Assembly (NCBI GenBank): GCA_950295325.1
Contig: OX485809.1
Coordinates: 17,608,001-17,672,000, forward strand
Direction: 5' to 3'
Source: Polytrichum commune
Lineage: Eukaryota > Streptophyta > Polytrichopsida > Polytrichales > Polytrichaceae
Length of the DNA: 64,000 nt
Both the position numbers and the translations under genes were made by a program. Numbering within the stretch: position 1 is the first letter of the stretch; each line of letters starts with the position of its first letter. The notes beneath the pieces were generated by a model. It was not told the origin of the DNA. It searched no databases and saw nothing but the letters and a program-made list of their open reading frames with translations. Shown piece by piece: positions 36,389 through 49,440 of the stretch.

Positions 36389-36475
36389 CATTAAATATTG
36401 TATTTGATGTCACTTACTAATTGGAATTATGCAATGCTACAACTACTTATTGTACATCTCTTCAAAGGTGTGGAA
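36389..36475. mobile_element. MITE family P, truncated copy
   Basis: Left end only: CATTAAATATTGTATTTGAT then GTCACTTACTAATTGG and TTATGCAATGCTA, as in the 229-bp copy at 54981. The right end is missing. Confidence 0.55.
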
Positions 36476-36913
36476 ATTGATTTTACAACATTCAATAAAA
36501 AGATCATAATACATTTCTAAGTCTTGAAACTACCATAAATTTTCAATGACAAGATTCTCTCCCCACCCATATTCACAAGATAGGTCGACCTAATTCCAAT
36601 AATTGGGAGATGAAAACTTCAGTATAATTATTTTAGTGTCCTTTTCAAGGAACTCACATCCATGCCTTTTTAACTTACTTTTTGCATCACGCCGAATGTG
36701 AAGGTTACATGTGTGATTCTTAATGACTTTTTTCAATGTGTTAAGAAATGATTACTATGTGTGTGGAACTTCACGACTTCAAGGGACTTTGTGTAGTAAG
36801 ATTTGGGGGGAGGGGTGATTGAAAATGGGTTTGTCTAGTCTATCAACATGAGAGAGGGAATTGTCATGTATGAGCTTACTTCCTCATTCATCCAAAATAA
36901 AGCTTTGACATAG

Positions 36914-37252
36914 TACTAGTAGAAAACTATGCCCAAAAAAAGCGCAGCCAAAATCGGCTGCGGTTCTTTTGACCAGCCTGATCTGCAGTCACTAGAGGAC
37001 TACAGATTTTTCTTTTTCATTTTGTGACTGCAATTTCAAAACTTGTGGGGCGTGTAATATACCGTTGGAAAGGTGTTTTCAAGACCTTTCCAACGGTATA
37101 TAACATGCTGCCAGATTCCTAACATTGCAGTCAGTAGACTAAAAAAATAAATTCGCAGACTCGCAGTCGTTGAACAACCGCAGATAAGGCTGGTCACAAA
37201 AACCGCAGCCGACTTCGGCTGCAGTTCTTTTAACCATAATTTTCTATTAGTG
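36914..37252. mobile_element. CACTA-type MITE family K, copy 1
   Basis: 339-bp foldback. Left end TACTAGTAGAAAACTATGCC, right inverse CACTAATAGAAAATTATGGT. It is flanked by TAG on both sides (36911-36913 and 37253-37255), the 3-bp duplication expected of CACTA elements. Subterminal CCGCAGCC / GGCTGCGG blocks and an inner palindrome (GGAAAGG...CCTTTCC) make it almost wholly self-complementary. No coding capacity. Confidence 0.82.
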
Positions 37253-37375
37253 TAGTGCGTAGCCCAAAGGATACTTTTTCTGGTTAATTTGACACTGATA
37301 TTAGTTTCAAAGCCTCCAAATTAGTGTAGTGTATGCCGTCATTTGGGATGAATCGCCCAAAAACTCGGGGAAGGT

Positions 37376-39402
37376 TAAATCCCCTGTAGTAATGCACAGT
37401 TGGCTCACACGTGGCCACCATGGTACGTGGGCCCCGCTGCGGTGACTAGCCCTTTTTACCCCCTAGGATAACAAATACGGCGGTACCTCGCTAACGCCCG
37501 GGACACTGCGTAGTGTCCCGAACCCCAGTTGCCGGAACACTGCAACGTCGGAACACTAATGTGTGTGGGCATGGCTAGGCATGGCCGCTTGACTACAAAT
37601 CCCGTATTGAGTGCACTTCACCTTCAAGGTCTAAAATCCAATATATATCTGCACTTTCAATTCGTAAATAAGCAATTCATTGGGATTTCACCGGAAGTGA
37701 AACCATCAATGGAGCACATAATTAACTTGGAGGTCAAAAACATTACAAAATCCTCGTTAGCATTGAGGTTATAATTATTGGGAGAAGGCTAAATCCCATG
37801 TAGTAACACGCAACTGGCTCGCGTGAGGCCTAGCCCATTTTACCCCCCAAGGGTAACAAATAAGGTGGTAACTCGTTGACGCCCGGAACACTGTGCAGTG
37901 CCTCGAAACCCAGACGCCGGAACACTGCAACGCCGGAACACTAATGTGTGTGGGCATGGTTGGACATGGTTGCTTGACTACAAATCCCATATTGAGTGCA
38001 CTTCACCTTCAAGGTCTAAATCCAATATATATGTGCACTTCCAATCAATAACTAAGCAATTGATTGGGATTTCATTCCGGAAGTGAAACCATCAATGAAG
38101 CACGTAATTAATTTGGAGGTAAAATTTTTTACAAAATCCTCGTTAACATTGAGGTTATAATTTTTGTGACTTATCATTTGAAATTGTCTTTGTCATTCTA
38201 AAATGATACTTAAATTAGTGTGTTGATTTTATATGTATATTTTATGATATTTTAGGTAAAGTTGTCTACTTTATTCATACGCAATTAATTGTAAAATGTA
38301 CTTCCTGGAATTAATTTATCACTGAAATTAATTCCAGTAAGTATATTCTATATTTAATTAGGCTCACTTAATTTGGTAAGCATATATTTTGATTTATTTA
38401 GGCTTAACTAGCATTAATCAAGATTCATTAGGCTTGATGACATGCAATCAGAATTAAATAGTTTGAATGCTTATGAATACTTGTGAAAGTAGATGGCATT
38501 ACCTAAAATATCATAAAATGTACATATTAAATCAAGACACTAATTTAAGTATCATTTTAGAATGACAAAGACAACTTCAAATGATAAGTCACAAAAATTA
38601 TAACCTCAATGTTAACGAGGATTTTGTAAAATTTTTTCCCTCCAAATTAATTACGTGCTTCATTGATGGTTTCACTTCCGGAATGAAATCCCAATCAATT
38701 GCTTAGTTATTGATTGGAAGTGCACATATATATTGGATTTAGACCTTGAAGGTGAAGTGCACTCAATATGGGATTTGTAGTCAAGCAACCATGTCCAACC
38801 ATGCCCACACACATTAGTGTTCCGGCGTTGCAGTGTTCCGGCGTCTGGGTTTCGAGGCACTGCACAGTGTTCCGGGCGTCAACGAGTTACCACCTTATTT
38901 GTTACCCTTGGGGGGTAAAATGGGCTAGGCCTCACGCGAGCCAGTTGCGTGTTACTACATGGGATTTAGCCTTCTCCCAATAATTATAACCTCAATGCTA
39001 ACGAGGATTTTGTAATGTTTTTGACCTCCAAGTTAATTATGTGCTCCATTGATGGTTTCACTTCCGGTGAAATCCCAATGAATTGCTTATTTACGAATTG
39101 AAAGTGCAGATATATATTGGATTTTAGACCTTGAAGGTGAAGTGCACTCAATACGGGATTTGTAGTCAAGCGGCCATGCCTAGCCATGCCCACACACATT
39201 AGTGTTCCGACGTTGCAGTGTTCCGGCAACTGGGGTTCGGGACACTACGCAGTGTCCCGGGCGTTAGCGAGGTACCGCCGTATTTGTTATCCTAGGGGGT
39301 AAAAAGGGCTAGTCACCGCCGCGGGGCCCACGTGCCACGGTGGCCACGCGCGAGCCAGCTGTGCATTACTACAGGCGATTTATTAGTTAGCCTTCCCCCC
39401 CC
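37376..39402. repeat. 2-kb foldback (large inverted repeat), arms ~880 bp
   Basis: Left arm about 37376-38260, right arm about 38497-39402, with a ~236-bp unrelated loop. Between 37529-38086 and 38672-39229 the arms appear to be exact reverse complements; toward the outer ends a handful of mismatches appear. Each arm is itself two diverged tandem units (A at 37376, B at 37783), so the order is A-B-loop-B'-A'. The ends start GGGGAAGG. It has no clear target duplication and no transposase. The open frames in it are mirror copies of each other and not genes. It could be a foldback transposon or an inverted duplication; transcription would give a very long hairpin. Confidence 0.88.
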
Positions 39403-39795
39403 AGTGGCGTGCCGTTCGTTTGTTGGTGGTCACTCGCGTTAGACTCGCAGGGAGGGGAAGCTTCACCACCAGGTACTCATCAGTGACTCACTGTCGCACA
39501 AATCCTTTCCACTGCCGTTCCGATCATCACTTTCACGACGATTTCTCACTCCAGTACACCCTGCCACTCCACTGCTCGCAGCTGTGTTGCTTGAGGCAGT
39601 GGCAAATAGCAAAAGGAGCGCGCGGCCATGGACAACTGACGCTCTCTCACTTGCTTGCAAACAAACAACGCAACGGAGGAGCGACGGACGGGCGGACGGA
39701 CGGGAGGAATCCGATGTGCGGCGAGATTGAAAAGCTCGGTGAAGGAAGGGAGGAAGGAAGGAAGTGTCAAGGCTGGAGGAGTGAATCGTAGGGAG
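39403..39795 (+). promoter_or_regulatory. GC-rich leader of the Agenet gene with a 25-codon uORF
   Basis: GC and CpG content rise abruptly after the foldback. A consensus donor (GGGAG followed by GTAAGT) at 39796 marks the end of a probable non-coding first exon. Within it an ATG at 39714 opens a 25-codon frame that stops with TAG at 39789-39791, just before the splice site. Such an upstream ORF could restrain translation of the main frame. Confidence 0.5.
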
Positions 39796-40698
39796 GTAAG
39801 TTGCGCTGGTGCTTTGAGGCCTTGCTTTCGTTTTGCCCGTGGTTCTTGTGAGTGCGTGGAGAGGAACGAGGGACAGGGTTTGTAATCTGGAAGCGAGGGG
39901 TGGAGTGGAGATCTGCGGTTGGTTGGTTGGTTTCTTTGTTAGGTAGCGTGGTGCGGGGCCGGTAGGTGGATCTTAGAGCGTGGTTACTACGTAGTGTTGG
40001 TGCGTGCGGTGGGAGGGAGTGGAGGTGAGAAGAGGGGAGGAGGAGGAGGTTGGAGTTGGAGTTGGAGTTGCGAGGGAGCTTGTCGAGGTCTAAGAGAGAG
40101 AGGGGGATGGAGAGTATTGGCAGCTTTTTAAATCAACTTTTGGAGCATTGTGTGTCTGGCGCTTCGTTGAACTGTATTGTTCTGGGGTTTTTTTTCGGTG
40201 GTTTGTTAATTTGATCTGGTGTTCTAGTATGGCTCGACCTCGAAGTTAGTTGTGGATTCGCGAAGATACTGAGGCCAGCGCCTCAAGACTGAGTCCACGT
40301 GGCCAGGGTGCTAAGGGGGAACAAGTTTTCTCATATTGCATTTAATAGAAATCTGAAGTTTAGGGAGTGACACGAACGAATGAACGTTGCACTAAGGGAA
40401 TTGTGTGAGAAGGCGGATGGGTGTTGAATGTTCGTTGCTCAGATATGAGTCTGCAGGCACATTGTGTTTCTGGGAGGTTTTCGGAATTGTTGCATTTAGA
40501 GGACGCCCTAGTGAAATCTACCGGTCGTACTGGTCATGTTCGCTAAATGCGAGAACGAGTCTTACCTGGACCCGAAAGTTGAAGTCCGGTGGCTCAGGAT
40601 GGACCTGACTGATACGTTTTTGAACGGGAGCTTATATATGTCGCTAGCCTTTTTGATTTGATTCTCTACCTGACGTTTCTTGTTGTGTCCGTTTTGCC

Positions 40699-40699
<1 letters not shown>

Positions 40700-40730
<31 letters not shown>
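40700..40730. repeat. (CT)n microsatellite in intron 1
   Basis: About 30 bp of CT repeat within the presumed first intron of the Agenet gene. Confidence 0.9.
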
Positions 40731-40732
<2 letters not shown>

Positions 40733-42189
40733 CACAAGTCCGAATAGTGCTGTCCCGGCGAAGTTTCTCAACCATTCTCCTCATTCATTTTGTGGATCTT
40801 GACGGCATCTACATCATACTGAGCGAGTGTTTCTCTTTAGCATTTACATTAAATACCCTTGATTATTGCATTTTCAAGAATCGTGAGGGAGGGGAGATAT
40901 TTACTTACTAGTGGACTCTAGCACTTTTGAGGAATTTTGCTCGGCTTTATCCCTTCCTCCGTGGACGTCGTCTGAGATACTCTCAAATACTACACGAATT
41001 TTGTATACGTAACGGAGGAGAATATATTATCAGCGCAGTGTGTAGTAGATAAACAACCTTCCCATGTTCTGAGACGCCCTGCTTCTGTCCTGTTGAGAGC
41101 ATGCCCTCTCTACACAACGAAGGAGTTTAAGGCCGTGGATATTCTCATTTTCAACATTTACTTGTTGTGCAATATTTAGGGTGTTGGTTTGGGTGGGGTG
41201 TTGGTTTTAGCACCATCTACCCTATGTATGATCATTATGTAGTCTGAGTTGATGAGCCAAGTGTTAAACAGTCTTGTATCCAATTGTGATCTACAATCAC
41301 CAATAATAGAAGTAGGCTTAGAACAATTCGGTGAGATATTTGAAATTGTCTCCCATTCTTATAGTTGTTGACGAGCTCTTGATATTGGTGTTGGTCTTCT
41401 TGATTGTAGACCTGATCTACGCTGCATGGTCTTGCTACAATAGGAAAGTTTACCTGGAAGAACGTCTACTAGGCTCAGCCAGAACACCAATTTGGTATCA
41501 GATAGGCTTTCTGTTCTCTCTTACCTTGCGGCTCTTGTCGGCTTGAAGAAGAGTACTCTCTCACTAGTGGTGTTGGAGCATTTCTTGGCTACATCTTATG
41601 TGAGGAACTAAATGTGGTCGTGCTTCAAATGTTATTTTCCTCGCAGGTTTGATCATTTGATCGGGAAGTGGAGCATCAGTGCGGCTGATGAGGTTAACAG
41701 AGGTGCAAGGTGCCGTGCCAATTTGTCATAGGCAAGATGTTATTAAACTTGCCAAGAAAGTGTTTGATTGTTATGTAGTAAGATACGTCATTGAAACTCT
41801 TCCAAGTATAGTGGTATAATGTACACGTGCTCTATCATCACGTAATTGGGATTATGTGAAGGAGAGGACTACCTGTTAGAAGCTGTCTTCTGGCCAGTTT
41901 AGGAGCACTATTTGATGGGCATTAGAACAAGCAAACCTCCTAATCCTTGACCCGTTCTTCCTGCTCCTGTAAATTGGGCAAAAGATGAGGATAGTACTGT
42001 CATACCTTTTCCTAATTTTCAAAGTGAGGCAGAGTCCACTTTTCATACATGGCAGTTGTTTGGGAGCTAACTCCTAGTTCCAATGGCAACCCATCTTGGG
42101 ATTTGCAGGGAGAGGAGGGCTTTTGTTGATGTTGTTATGTAGTGCCCTCTCTTCTCTCGTTTTTTTAAGTAAGGCTGAAGTGCCAAACA

Positions 42190-42490
42190 AACCCAACAAT
42201 AATCTGGACACCCTATATTTGAGTGGGATGTGGATCTAAGAACTGGCACCAACAAGACATGTGTGATACATGCTCAAAATATGCTAAGCAGTTTAGGTCA
42301 TTAGTCAACATGTTAAGGGAATCTATATGACCACTTAATGAGCATGAGAATCTTCAGTTTGATAGTGAAGAAGTTATTCATACGTGCTCCAAAAAAATGT
42401 AGGCAATTGGCTATGAGTGGGTTTGTTAATCAGGTTGCGCTAATCCTATGGAAAGTGGGCACAGAGAGAAAAGTATCCATCTAAGGCATG
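42190..42490 (+). repeat. Dispersed repeat family S, copy in the Agenet gene's first intron
   Basis: Contains ATACATGCTCAAAATATGCT, ATTAGTCAACATGTTAAGGG, GACCACTTAATGAGCATGAG, TTTGATAGTGAAGAAG and GTGCTCCAAAAA, ending in a GTGGGCACAGAGAGAAAAGT segment typical of the family. Confidence 0.65.
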
Positions 42491-45400
42491 TCTACCTTAC
42501 ATAAAATTGTCTGGATTTTAACAAGTCCGGATGTTAGCAGTAAGATGGGGTTAGTGATTGTGAAGGACCCAATTTTACAGTATCGAGAAGCAGAAATTGA
42601 GCAATAGTTGCAAGTGACAATATGAAGTTTCAAAGCTTGCACAGACCTCTTGTAGAAAGAGAAAGAGAGAGGGGTTGCTTCATATACTGTAGTTGTGTTG
42701 GACCTCACTCTATAGTTCTTTGTCTATTACTAGTAACATCAAGCTTACAGTTACTGTCTTGTGGTAGGAAGGGAATCAATTATTTAGTCATTTCATGGAG
42801 CATACAGGGCATATTACCACTTACTTTTAGTTTGTCTACGGCCAGATGCCTTGAAGAACTTACAAGCTTTTTTCTTTGCTCTTCATGCAGAATTCTTGGA
42901 TCGATGTTGTGAACCAACATGGACCAGCACATGAATTTTTTAAATGTAGGGCAGGAGGTTGAAGCTAAATTCAACACTCCTGGCTTTCGAGGTGCTTGGT
43001 TTCTATGCCGGGTAGGTTCATTTGAATTGTACTACAATGGATTGTTGCATCGATCAGTTTCAAAATGTTTTATTTTTGAGCTATTGTTTAATGGACCTTG
43101 TCTTGTTGTAATGCGTCCAAATGGACCTTCCCTACTTTACTCCTTTCCCCCGCTCTTGGCTGTAGCCCTTCTGGCTTTGTTTTAATGTGATGTGGTTGTT
43201 GCTGTGAAGCTTGCTACATGCATAAAATGTTTTTGGTTGTTACTATGTTGCATGGGAGCAGAGTAGGTGAACAAAGTTTCTGGTCAGACATGGTTTGATA
43301 TATTGATAAAGTTTCCTTATTGCCAAGGAAATAGAAGAAGGTGTTTAGTAGTGACATGCCAAAATGATGCACAAACGCTTAGAGAGCTGGTTTTGAAAGT
43401 CTAAAATGTCATGAGTGGTGACATGCAGATTCTGGAAATAAAGGATGGGAGAGGTGAACCGAATTGTCTGCTGAAGTATCTAAACTTTGAGGATGGTTTG
43501 TGACTTCCTTCTACCTCAATGCATATGACATGTGGTTTATAATTTTGTATTCTGAGTAGTGTAAGGTGGCACCTGACTCTTCCAAATATTGTCAAGGTTT
43601 TGTCCAGCTGGCATGCGAGACTATGGCAAGTTGAGGATTGTGTTATTTTTGTAGACCAAAATTTGGATCATGGTATTGCTGAGGCTGACACTCCCTACAA
43701 GTTGCTTGTTCACTGATACTAATATTTTGTGTTATCTTTGTGGTAAATTTACTGATGCTAAATCTATGGACATCATGTAGCTCCCACTTGGCATAAAGCT
43801 CGTCAGGCAGATCCTGCTGCCAAACCTAAGTATTGGTCGACCGAAAAGAAGACCTTGCAGTGAATGATTCGACCACCAGCCCCTGCAGTAATACCAGAGT
43901 GTGATTTGGAGGATTTAAAAAAAGAGCTGCCTTGAAGGAAAGGAAAGATGTGATTGTAGTAGCTCTCTTTGATAATGAGTACATGGTTGGAGATATGGTG
44001 GAGTGGTGGAAGGATGATGCCTGGTGGACAGGGCGTATTACGGAGCTTTCTACGACAGACAAGGGTGCTGATGTCGTCACGGTATGATTGGTGATCTTGT
44101 GTATGATGCGAGGTTACATATGCTGCTGCCATGCTATCATGTCGTTTAACATAAATATGCTGCTAACATTAGTTGTATTTTTTGCTAATGTTAAATTTGT
44201 CCAGAAGTCTTCCAAGGAAGTTGAAATATGGCCAATACTTAGCGTTCTTATTGTGCAGTTGGCTCTGCTTTCCTTTCCACATGGGGAAGGACTTACTTGT
44301 GGAGGAATAGAAACCTCTAAGCTTCGCCCAGCATTTTCCTGGAGCCGCCAAAACCAATGGAGTTTGCTACCACCAAAGGTAAAACTATGACTGAATTCTT
44401 ATGTATCGTTCCTGGCTGGCTCCTTGCAGCAGCGTGAATTTGACTTGAGTTTCACTCCAATCATTTAGCTGACTTGTGCATTACCACTTACTAAAGTCCA
44501 AATGAAAGTTCTTCAAAGGCTTCTATTTTCAGCCGAAGCTTAATTCTCAAACGCCCAAGAGGTTCATTCTGGGCTTTTGTGATATGTATGTTATATGGTT
44601 CACCTTCATAATGATATGCACATGATAATAATATAGGCCAATCTCGTGGAACTTTGACCCCTATTCAAGTTGTCCAAAAAATTGTCCAATTTATTTCTAG
44701 AACCATTGGAATCGTCAAAACAATTGACCTTAAGTGTGGAATACATATTGCATAAATCATGTATTCCAAAGTCAACATATTTTGACCATTCTTAAATATT
44801 GGAGATATTTTCCACTCACTATGTGCTTTTTTAAGAAGTTTCTCAAACGAACATTCTAATAATATGTGGCTTGAGAATGTGTAAATCTATGTTAATATCG
44901 TCCTCCAGAACTGGGATAGACAAAGACAAGCATTCTTTGATGCCCTACTTTAAAAGGTTGCCACCCTTGGTAAATATCTCAAACGAGGTGAATGTTAGAT
45001 GTTTGGTTTTACTGTAGTGTCCACTACAGTCTGTACAAGTAGTTCTAAAGAAAAATCAAACAAGGAATAAGCCAAAAATCACGTTCTAGTAGTGCCATAA
45101 ACCATGGTCCTTGAAGGGTTAATATGCATTTTATTGTCTCTGCAGAATGGTGGCAGATGTGCTACAGGAGAGAAGGCAGAGAAGCCACGTGTGAAGATTA
45201 TATACTTGCCTGGTGATTCAAGCAGCCTATCAAATCCTCAACAATGTGGCTCAAAGGATTTGGGTTCCGTTCATAGTAGCCATCAATCACAAAGCACAAA
45301 TATGCAGTCTGAGTGTAACGGGAACCTGGCAAGCGTTCATTCAGAATGCATATCTAAGAAAAGGCACAGCAGTAGTGATCTTACTGACCTGGTGGCCACT

Positions 45401-46179
45401 TCATCCACCCCATATTCTAGCAATGGCAGTGGAGCTCATGAAGTTGGCAAGAGTGGTAAGTGGTTGCTAAGGATAGTTACAACTCCATTATGAGATTATG
45501 GTGCATCTTGCAATTGCGTAGATCTTGATATCCCTGAGTTTAGTAAATGATTGGAGCTTAGTATCTTAAGTAAAAGTTGTCTTTCTCAACATCCAAATTC
45601 AAAATAATCTGCATGTCTCACATAACAAGTAATGTATCAAATTCATCAAAATATGGAGTAGTAATTAATAAATTTCATAGTTTCTTTGGACTTTGTTACT
45701 CCAAATACAATGGATCTGTCGGTTCTCTAAGAGGGGAGCCTTCTTAGCTAAGACAGGGCGCTTTCTTGAACAGGATAAACTTGAGTATAGTTTGTTCTAA
45801 TTTAGAGATCTGTCTTATCTCCTGATTCCATTGTGTCAAAACTGAGGTCTCAGTACATATGCTAGACAGCAATTTGCTGGAGTCTTCCCATGTCACCAGA
45901 GATGTAGCAGAAAATCAAGAGTAGGATCCACTGTCAGCAATAATCATTAAAATAATTATTGCATCCCTCTCTTTAGCAATAACTATGTAATCGTATTCCT
46001 CATGAAACTGATTATGAGTTTCAAGGCAAGTCAAGGATGTGAAGGATCACCCTCAAAAACATCGGTATTGTGTGTAATGCTGCAGCTCTGAACTGAACGG
46101 TGATATAGACGAGCCTGAATTCAACATAGCATTAAGTTGAATACCTTTGTTTGATTCGTACGTGATTATGCGTGGATCT

Positions 46180-46450
46180 GAAAGCAAACACTGAAAAAGG
46201 CACGTCCTTAAACAAAATTTGACTATGTGCTGAAATTGTGCTTGCAACATGTCAACCATTTTAGACTCGATAGTCAGCATGATTGGGGAGACCTATATGA
46301 CCACCCACTTTGATAATGAAGTAAATATCTATATGAGCTCCAAAACCTATGAGGCAAATGGTTAAGGGCTCTCTTTGAATTTGTTAATCATCTTGCATTA
46401 ATTGCATATTTCATATCCTATGAAAAGTGGGTGCGGAGACAAAAAGAAAC
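46180..46450 (+). repeat. Dispersed repeat family S, copy in an Agenet intron
   Basis: Degenerate copy with TTTGACTATGTGCTG, GCAACATGTCAACCATTTTA, CCTATATGACCACCCACTTT, ATATGAGCTCCAAAACCTAT and CCTATGAAAAGTGGGTGCGG. Confidence 0.6.
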
Positions 46451-46476
46451 AAGGGGGAAAAAAGTATATGGATAAT

Positions 46477-46621
46477 CATGACTTTACTTAGCTGATGAAT
46501 TATGTTCATGGACCCAACTGTAGATACGGGAATAAAGATTCTAGATATTGGAATCCCACTACTTTAGTCCGAATATGAAGTATGGGCAGTGCACATAGCT
46601 CATCAGTTGAGTATTGTTATG
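46477..46621. mobile_element. Small MITE family W, copy 2
   Basis: 145 bp with left end CATGACTTTACTTAGCTGAT and inverted right end CATAACAATACTCAACTGAT. Lies in the last intron of the Agenet gene. Confidence 0.6.
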
Positions 46622-47862
46622 GAACCTATCTACTTTTGGTTGAGTGAAAAGTAGGAAGGAGAAGAGTCATGAATCTAAGTTAGTGAGCTTGCAAACTTGG
46701 AATCTGCAATAGTGTGTACAATTGGGTTGCCCTCGAGATTAGGTTGCCTCTTTACCCATGCAAATTATCTTGGGTCAAAACCAAATTATCAAAACTTACA
46801 ACTTTGCTTATTAATCCGTAAGGCAACCACAGTAAAAATATTTTTTAGTATTTTGTTTATTGTGGTAACAAATATCCAAAATAATGTGGCATGTCAATAA
46901 ATAAATAAATAAATAGTAGCATGGGGCAACCTAATTGCACATGTCAGTGTAGATTTGAGGGGAAAAAAACAATATAAAAAACAGAAAACCTTTCAAGGTG
47001 AGTCGATAACATGAAGAGTTGTAGGTACGTGAAACAGAAGCAGCGACGGTCAAGCGACAGAGTGGTGTTGCCTCATCATATCTCAAGAAGTGACACTTCG
47101 CATGCTCAATCCTAGTACTCCCGCTTCAAACAACCTACCTACAGTAGGACCCCCAAAACATTGTAACAAAAATATTCGTTGGACACTGGAATCGTGATAA
47201 TATATTAATAGATGTTATGAATCACCACATCCTAGAACTCGAGGGTTGTTATTATGTGTATAATTTCCAGCACAAGCTGAAGGACTGATGCACATGCTTG
47301 AAGGTGCTTTAAGTTCGTCATGACTAGACTGGTGTTTGAACTTGAACTTGTAGACTTGAACCAACCAAGGTCCAAGATTCAAACACTCTTACAGCACTAA
47401 CTGTGGGGCTGCTCATAAGTGCACATCCATGAATGGAACATGACATTCGAAGTGACTTTGGAGTGGCGTTCCAATGTTATTATTTTCTTATCTTCTTTAA
47501 AGAGACAGCGAGATGGTCCTTGAATTAACGTCAGGCATCTCAGGATACAGTTCATCAAGTGGAGGAGCCGCACTTGAGAATCTTACGTTTTGTAGTGGTT
47601 TGTAACATTTTGATCATTTAGTTGACCAGTTCGATCGAAGGGATTGATCACATACTGGATTTCAAATGCAGGACGGACTCTACATTCTGCTAAAACCCTT
47701 GGCTTCTGGTCTGCAGATGAACTTCTGGAGGAGGGAATACTAGCTGCGGTGACTGCCGGGGTGGCAACAGCTTGGACTATGATGCAAAATTATGAAATTG
47801 TATATCGCTTTACAATGGTATCAAGCATGACTACTAACTTAGAGTTTTTTTTATTATGTTGA

Positions 47863-49440
47863 TAAAGAGAAAGTCAAGATGAATCCAACGGTATCAAGAT
47901 TTATGTAAATAGACAAGTTGTATTGTAAAACATAATGGTTTAAAGTTGTATGATAAGATATTTCTATATTATGGCGGTCTTAGTCCAGACCGCACGGTTT
48001 TATTCCATCCTATTAATGATTACGATAAGGTTTGAAAATAAAAATGAAGTATTATAGTAGAACATACAAGCGTTACGGTCTTTTCAGTCCAGTTCTTCTT
48101 CTAAAATCATCAATGATAACTCTATACTACATTATTATAGAGCCATTACCAGCTCTCAAATGATGTTATGATCCGAGGACGCCTGCAACATATCCTAGTT
48201 GTTGCCACCCCGGGCGATAATTAAAATAACTTTGTATGGTGGAGGTGGTGGCATGGTGAGAAATCTCTTCTTCATTAGATACCTTTCTTTCTTGAGGCAA
48301 ATGAAACAAGCGTTTATTTCACTTCAAAATCATCCAGTCAAGTTAATGCAGTGATGAATCTCAAGCAACTTGCAAGCTAGAAAACGAGCGTCGAACGAAA
48401 TATAGAACTAAATCGACTCTCCCTCCTTGGTCTACACATGAATTCAAATCTACGTCCAAGGATGAAGCGTCTCTCATTCACGTCAACCCTCACTTGACAT
48501 CATACCTTTCCTCTCTAAAACAGAGGTGGATAACATAATGGTTCAGAATATGTAATTTTTATGACCACAATGCGCGGACTTGGATCAATATTGCGTCAAA
48601 TAAATTGCACGTGTTGACAAGCCATGATGAGAAAATAATGAAGTCCAGATGATTGATATTAAATCTACCCAACATCTTTACTCCATAACTTGAAGGCATA
48701 CGACTCACCCATGATTAGAAAGTACATTGCAAAGTATGCTGTTACTTGTTGATCGCAATCAATAATTTTCAGTTCCTGCAATAGAAACCATTCAAGTGTT
48801 CCATGACAGTAAACCTCAGTCTCTGGACTTCACATGCTGAGAGAAACTGCAGGCTCGGGGCAGAGAAAACCCCGTGATTGGTAAATGATTATCATGTCGT
48901 ATTACATCATATTATGGATTCAATTCCAATTTGAATGCGAAACTATCAATGTCAATGTGTAGTCTAGGAAACCACAACAAAATCCACCAATACGAAAGTT
49001 AATGCAATTGTATGCCAAGAGCAAGTCGCCGATATAGTCAGTTGAATTTGTGTCATATACAAAAGTTTAACTGCAAGCATAGTAATTCTTGTCCAGAGAT
49101 TGCATTTCTCGTCTATATTGAGCATGATCAGTTTAGAAACTGTCAAAATCACACAAAAATCATAAAACATGTTTAATTTTTTTTCTGAAATCCTTGTTAC
49201 AGTATAACTTCTTGTCCACCACCTTCTATGATATGTGTACTATAATCTATTATGTAACCGTATGATTGGCTCTGACTAAAATATAATAATGCGAGGATCC
49301 CCAGGTTTTTGCAATAAAGGAGCTTGCAAAAACCTCCCGGCATCTCATCCAACGGACTCCATCCCAGCTTCATATTTTTGATGAAATAGAAGCCACTAAG
49401 GTAATGTCACAGCCCTTGTGCCCGTCTTTCAGTGGTCACC
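47863..49440. other. Intergenic, no gene seen
   Basis: AT-rich sequence after the Agenet stop codon. A stretch near 49290-49410 (ending ATAGAAGCCACTAAGG before GTAATG) has a splice-donor look, but no frame or family could be assigned. No repeat ends recognised. Confidence 0.4.

Larger units (their letters stand above)
42919..47862 (+). pseudogene. Agenet (plant Tudor-like) domain gene with a stop and a frameshift
   Basis: Exons by GT-AG and phase: 42891-43011 (ATG 42919), 43429-43495, 43781-44081, 44259-44378, 45146-45455, 47672-47862, plus the leader exon at 39.4-39.8 kb. The first Agenet unit is clear: VGQEVEAKF, then RGAWFLCR joined across an intron to ILEIKDGRGEPNCLLKYLNF. A second begins at VGDMVEWWKDDAWWTGRITE. 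A family-like block, SFPHGEGLTCGG, LRPAFSW, follows. Agenet proteins act mainly in chromatin reading or RNA/transport contexts; the specific role here is unknown. Exon 3 of the coding part is damaged twice. TGA at 43861 is in frame between KKTLQ and MIRPPAPAV. The frame then slips by one base around the seven-A run at 43917-43923, and one extra A would restore it. The other exons and splice sites look intact, so a recent pseudogene or an assembly error are both possible. Confidence 0.72.

Noticed and set aside
37529-39229. Pairs of identical 62-81-codon open frames on opposite strands
   Set aside because: They are mirror images produced by the foldback arms; no domain, no splice context and no codon signal.
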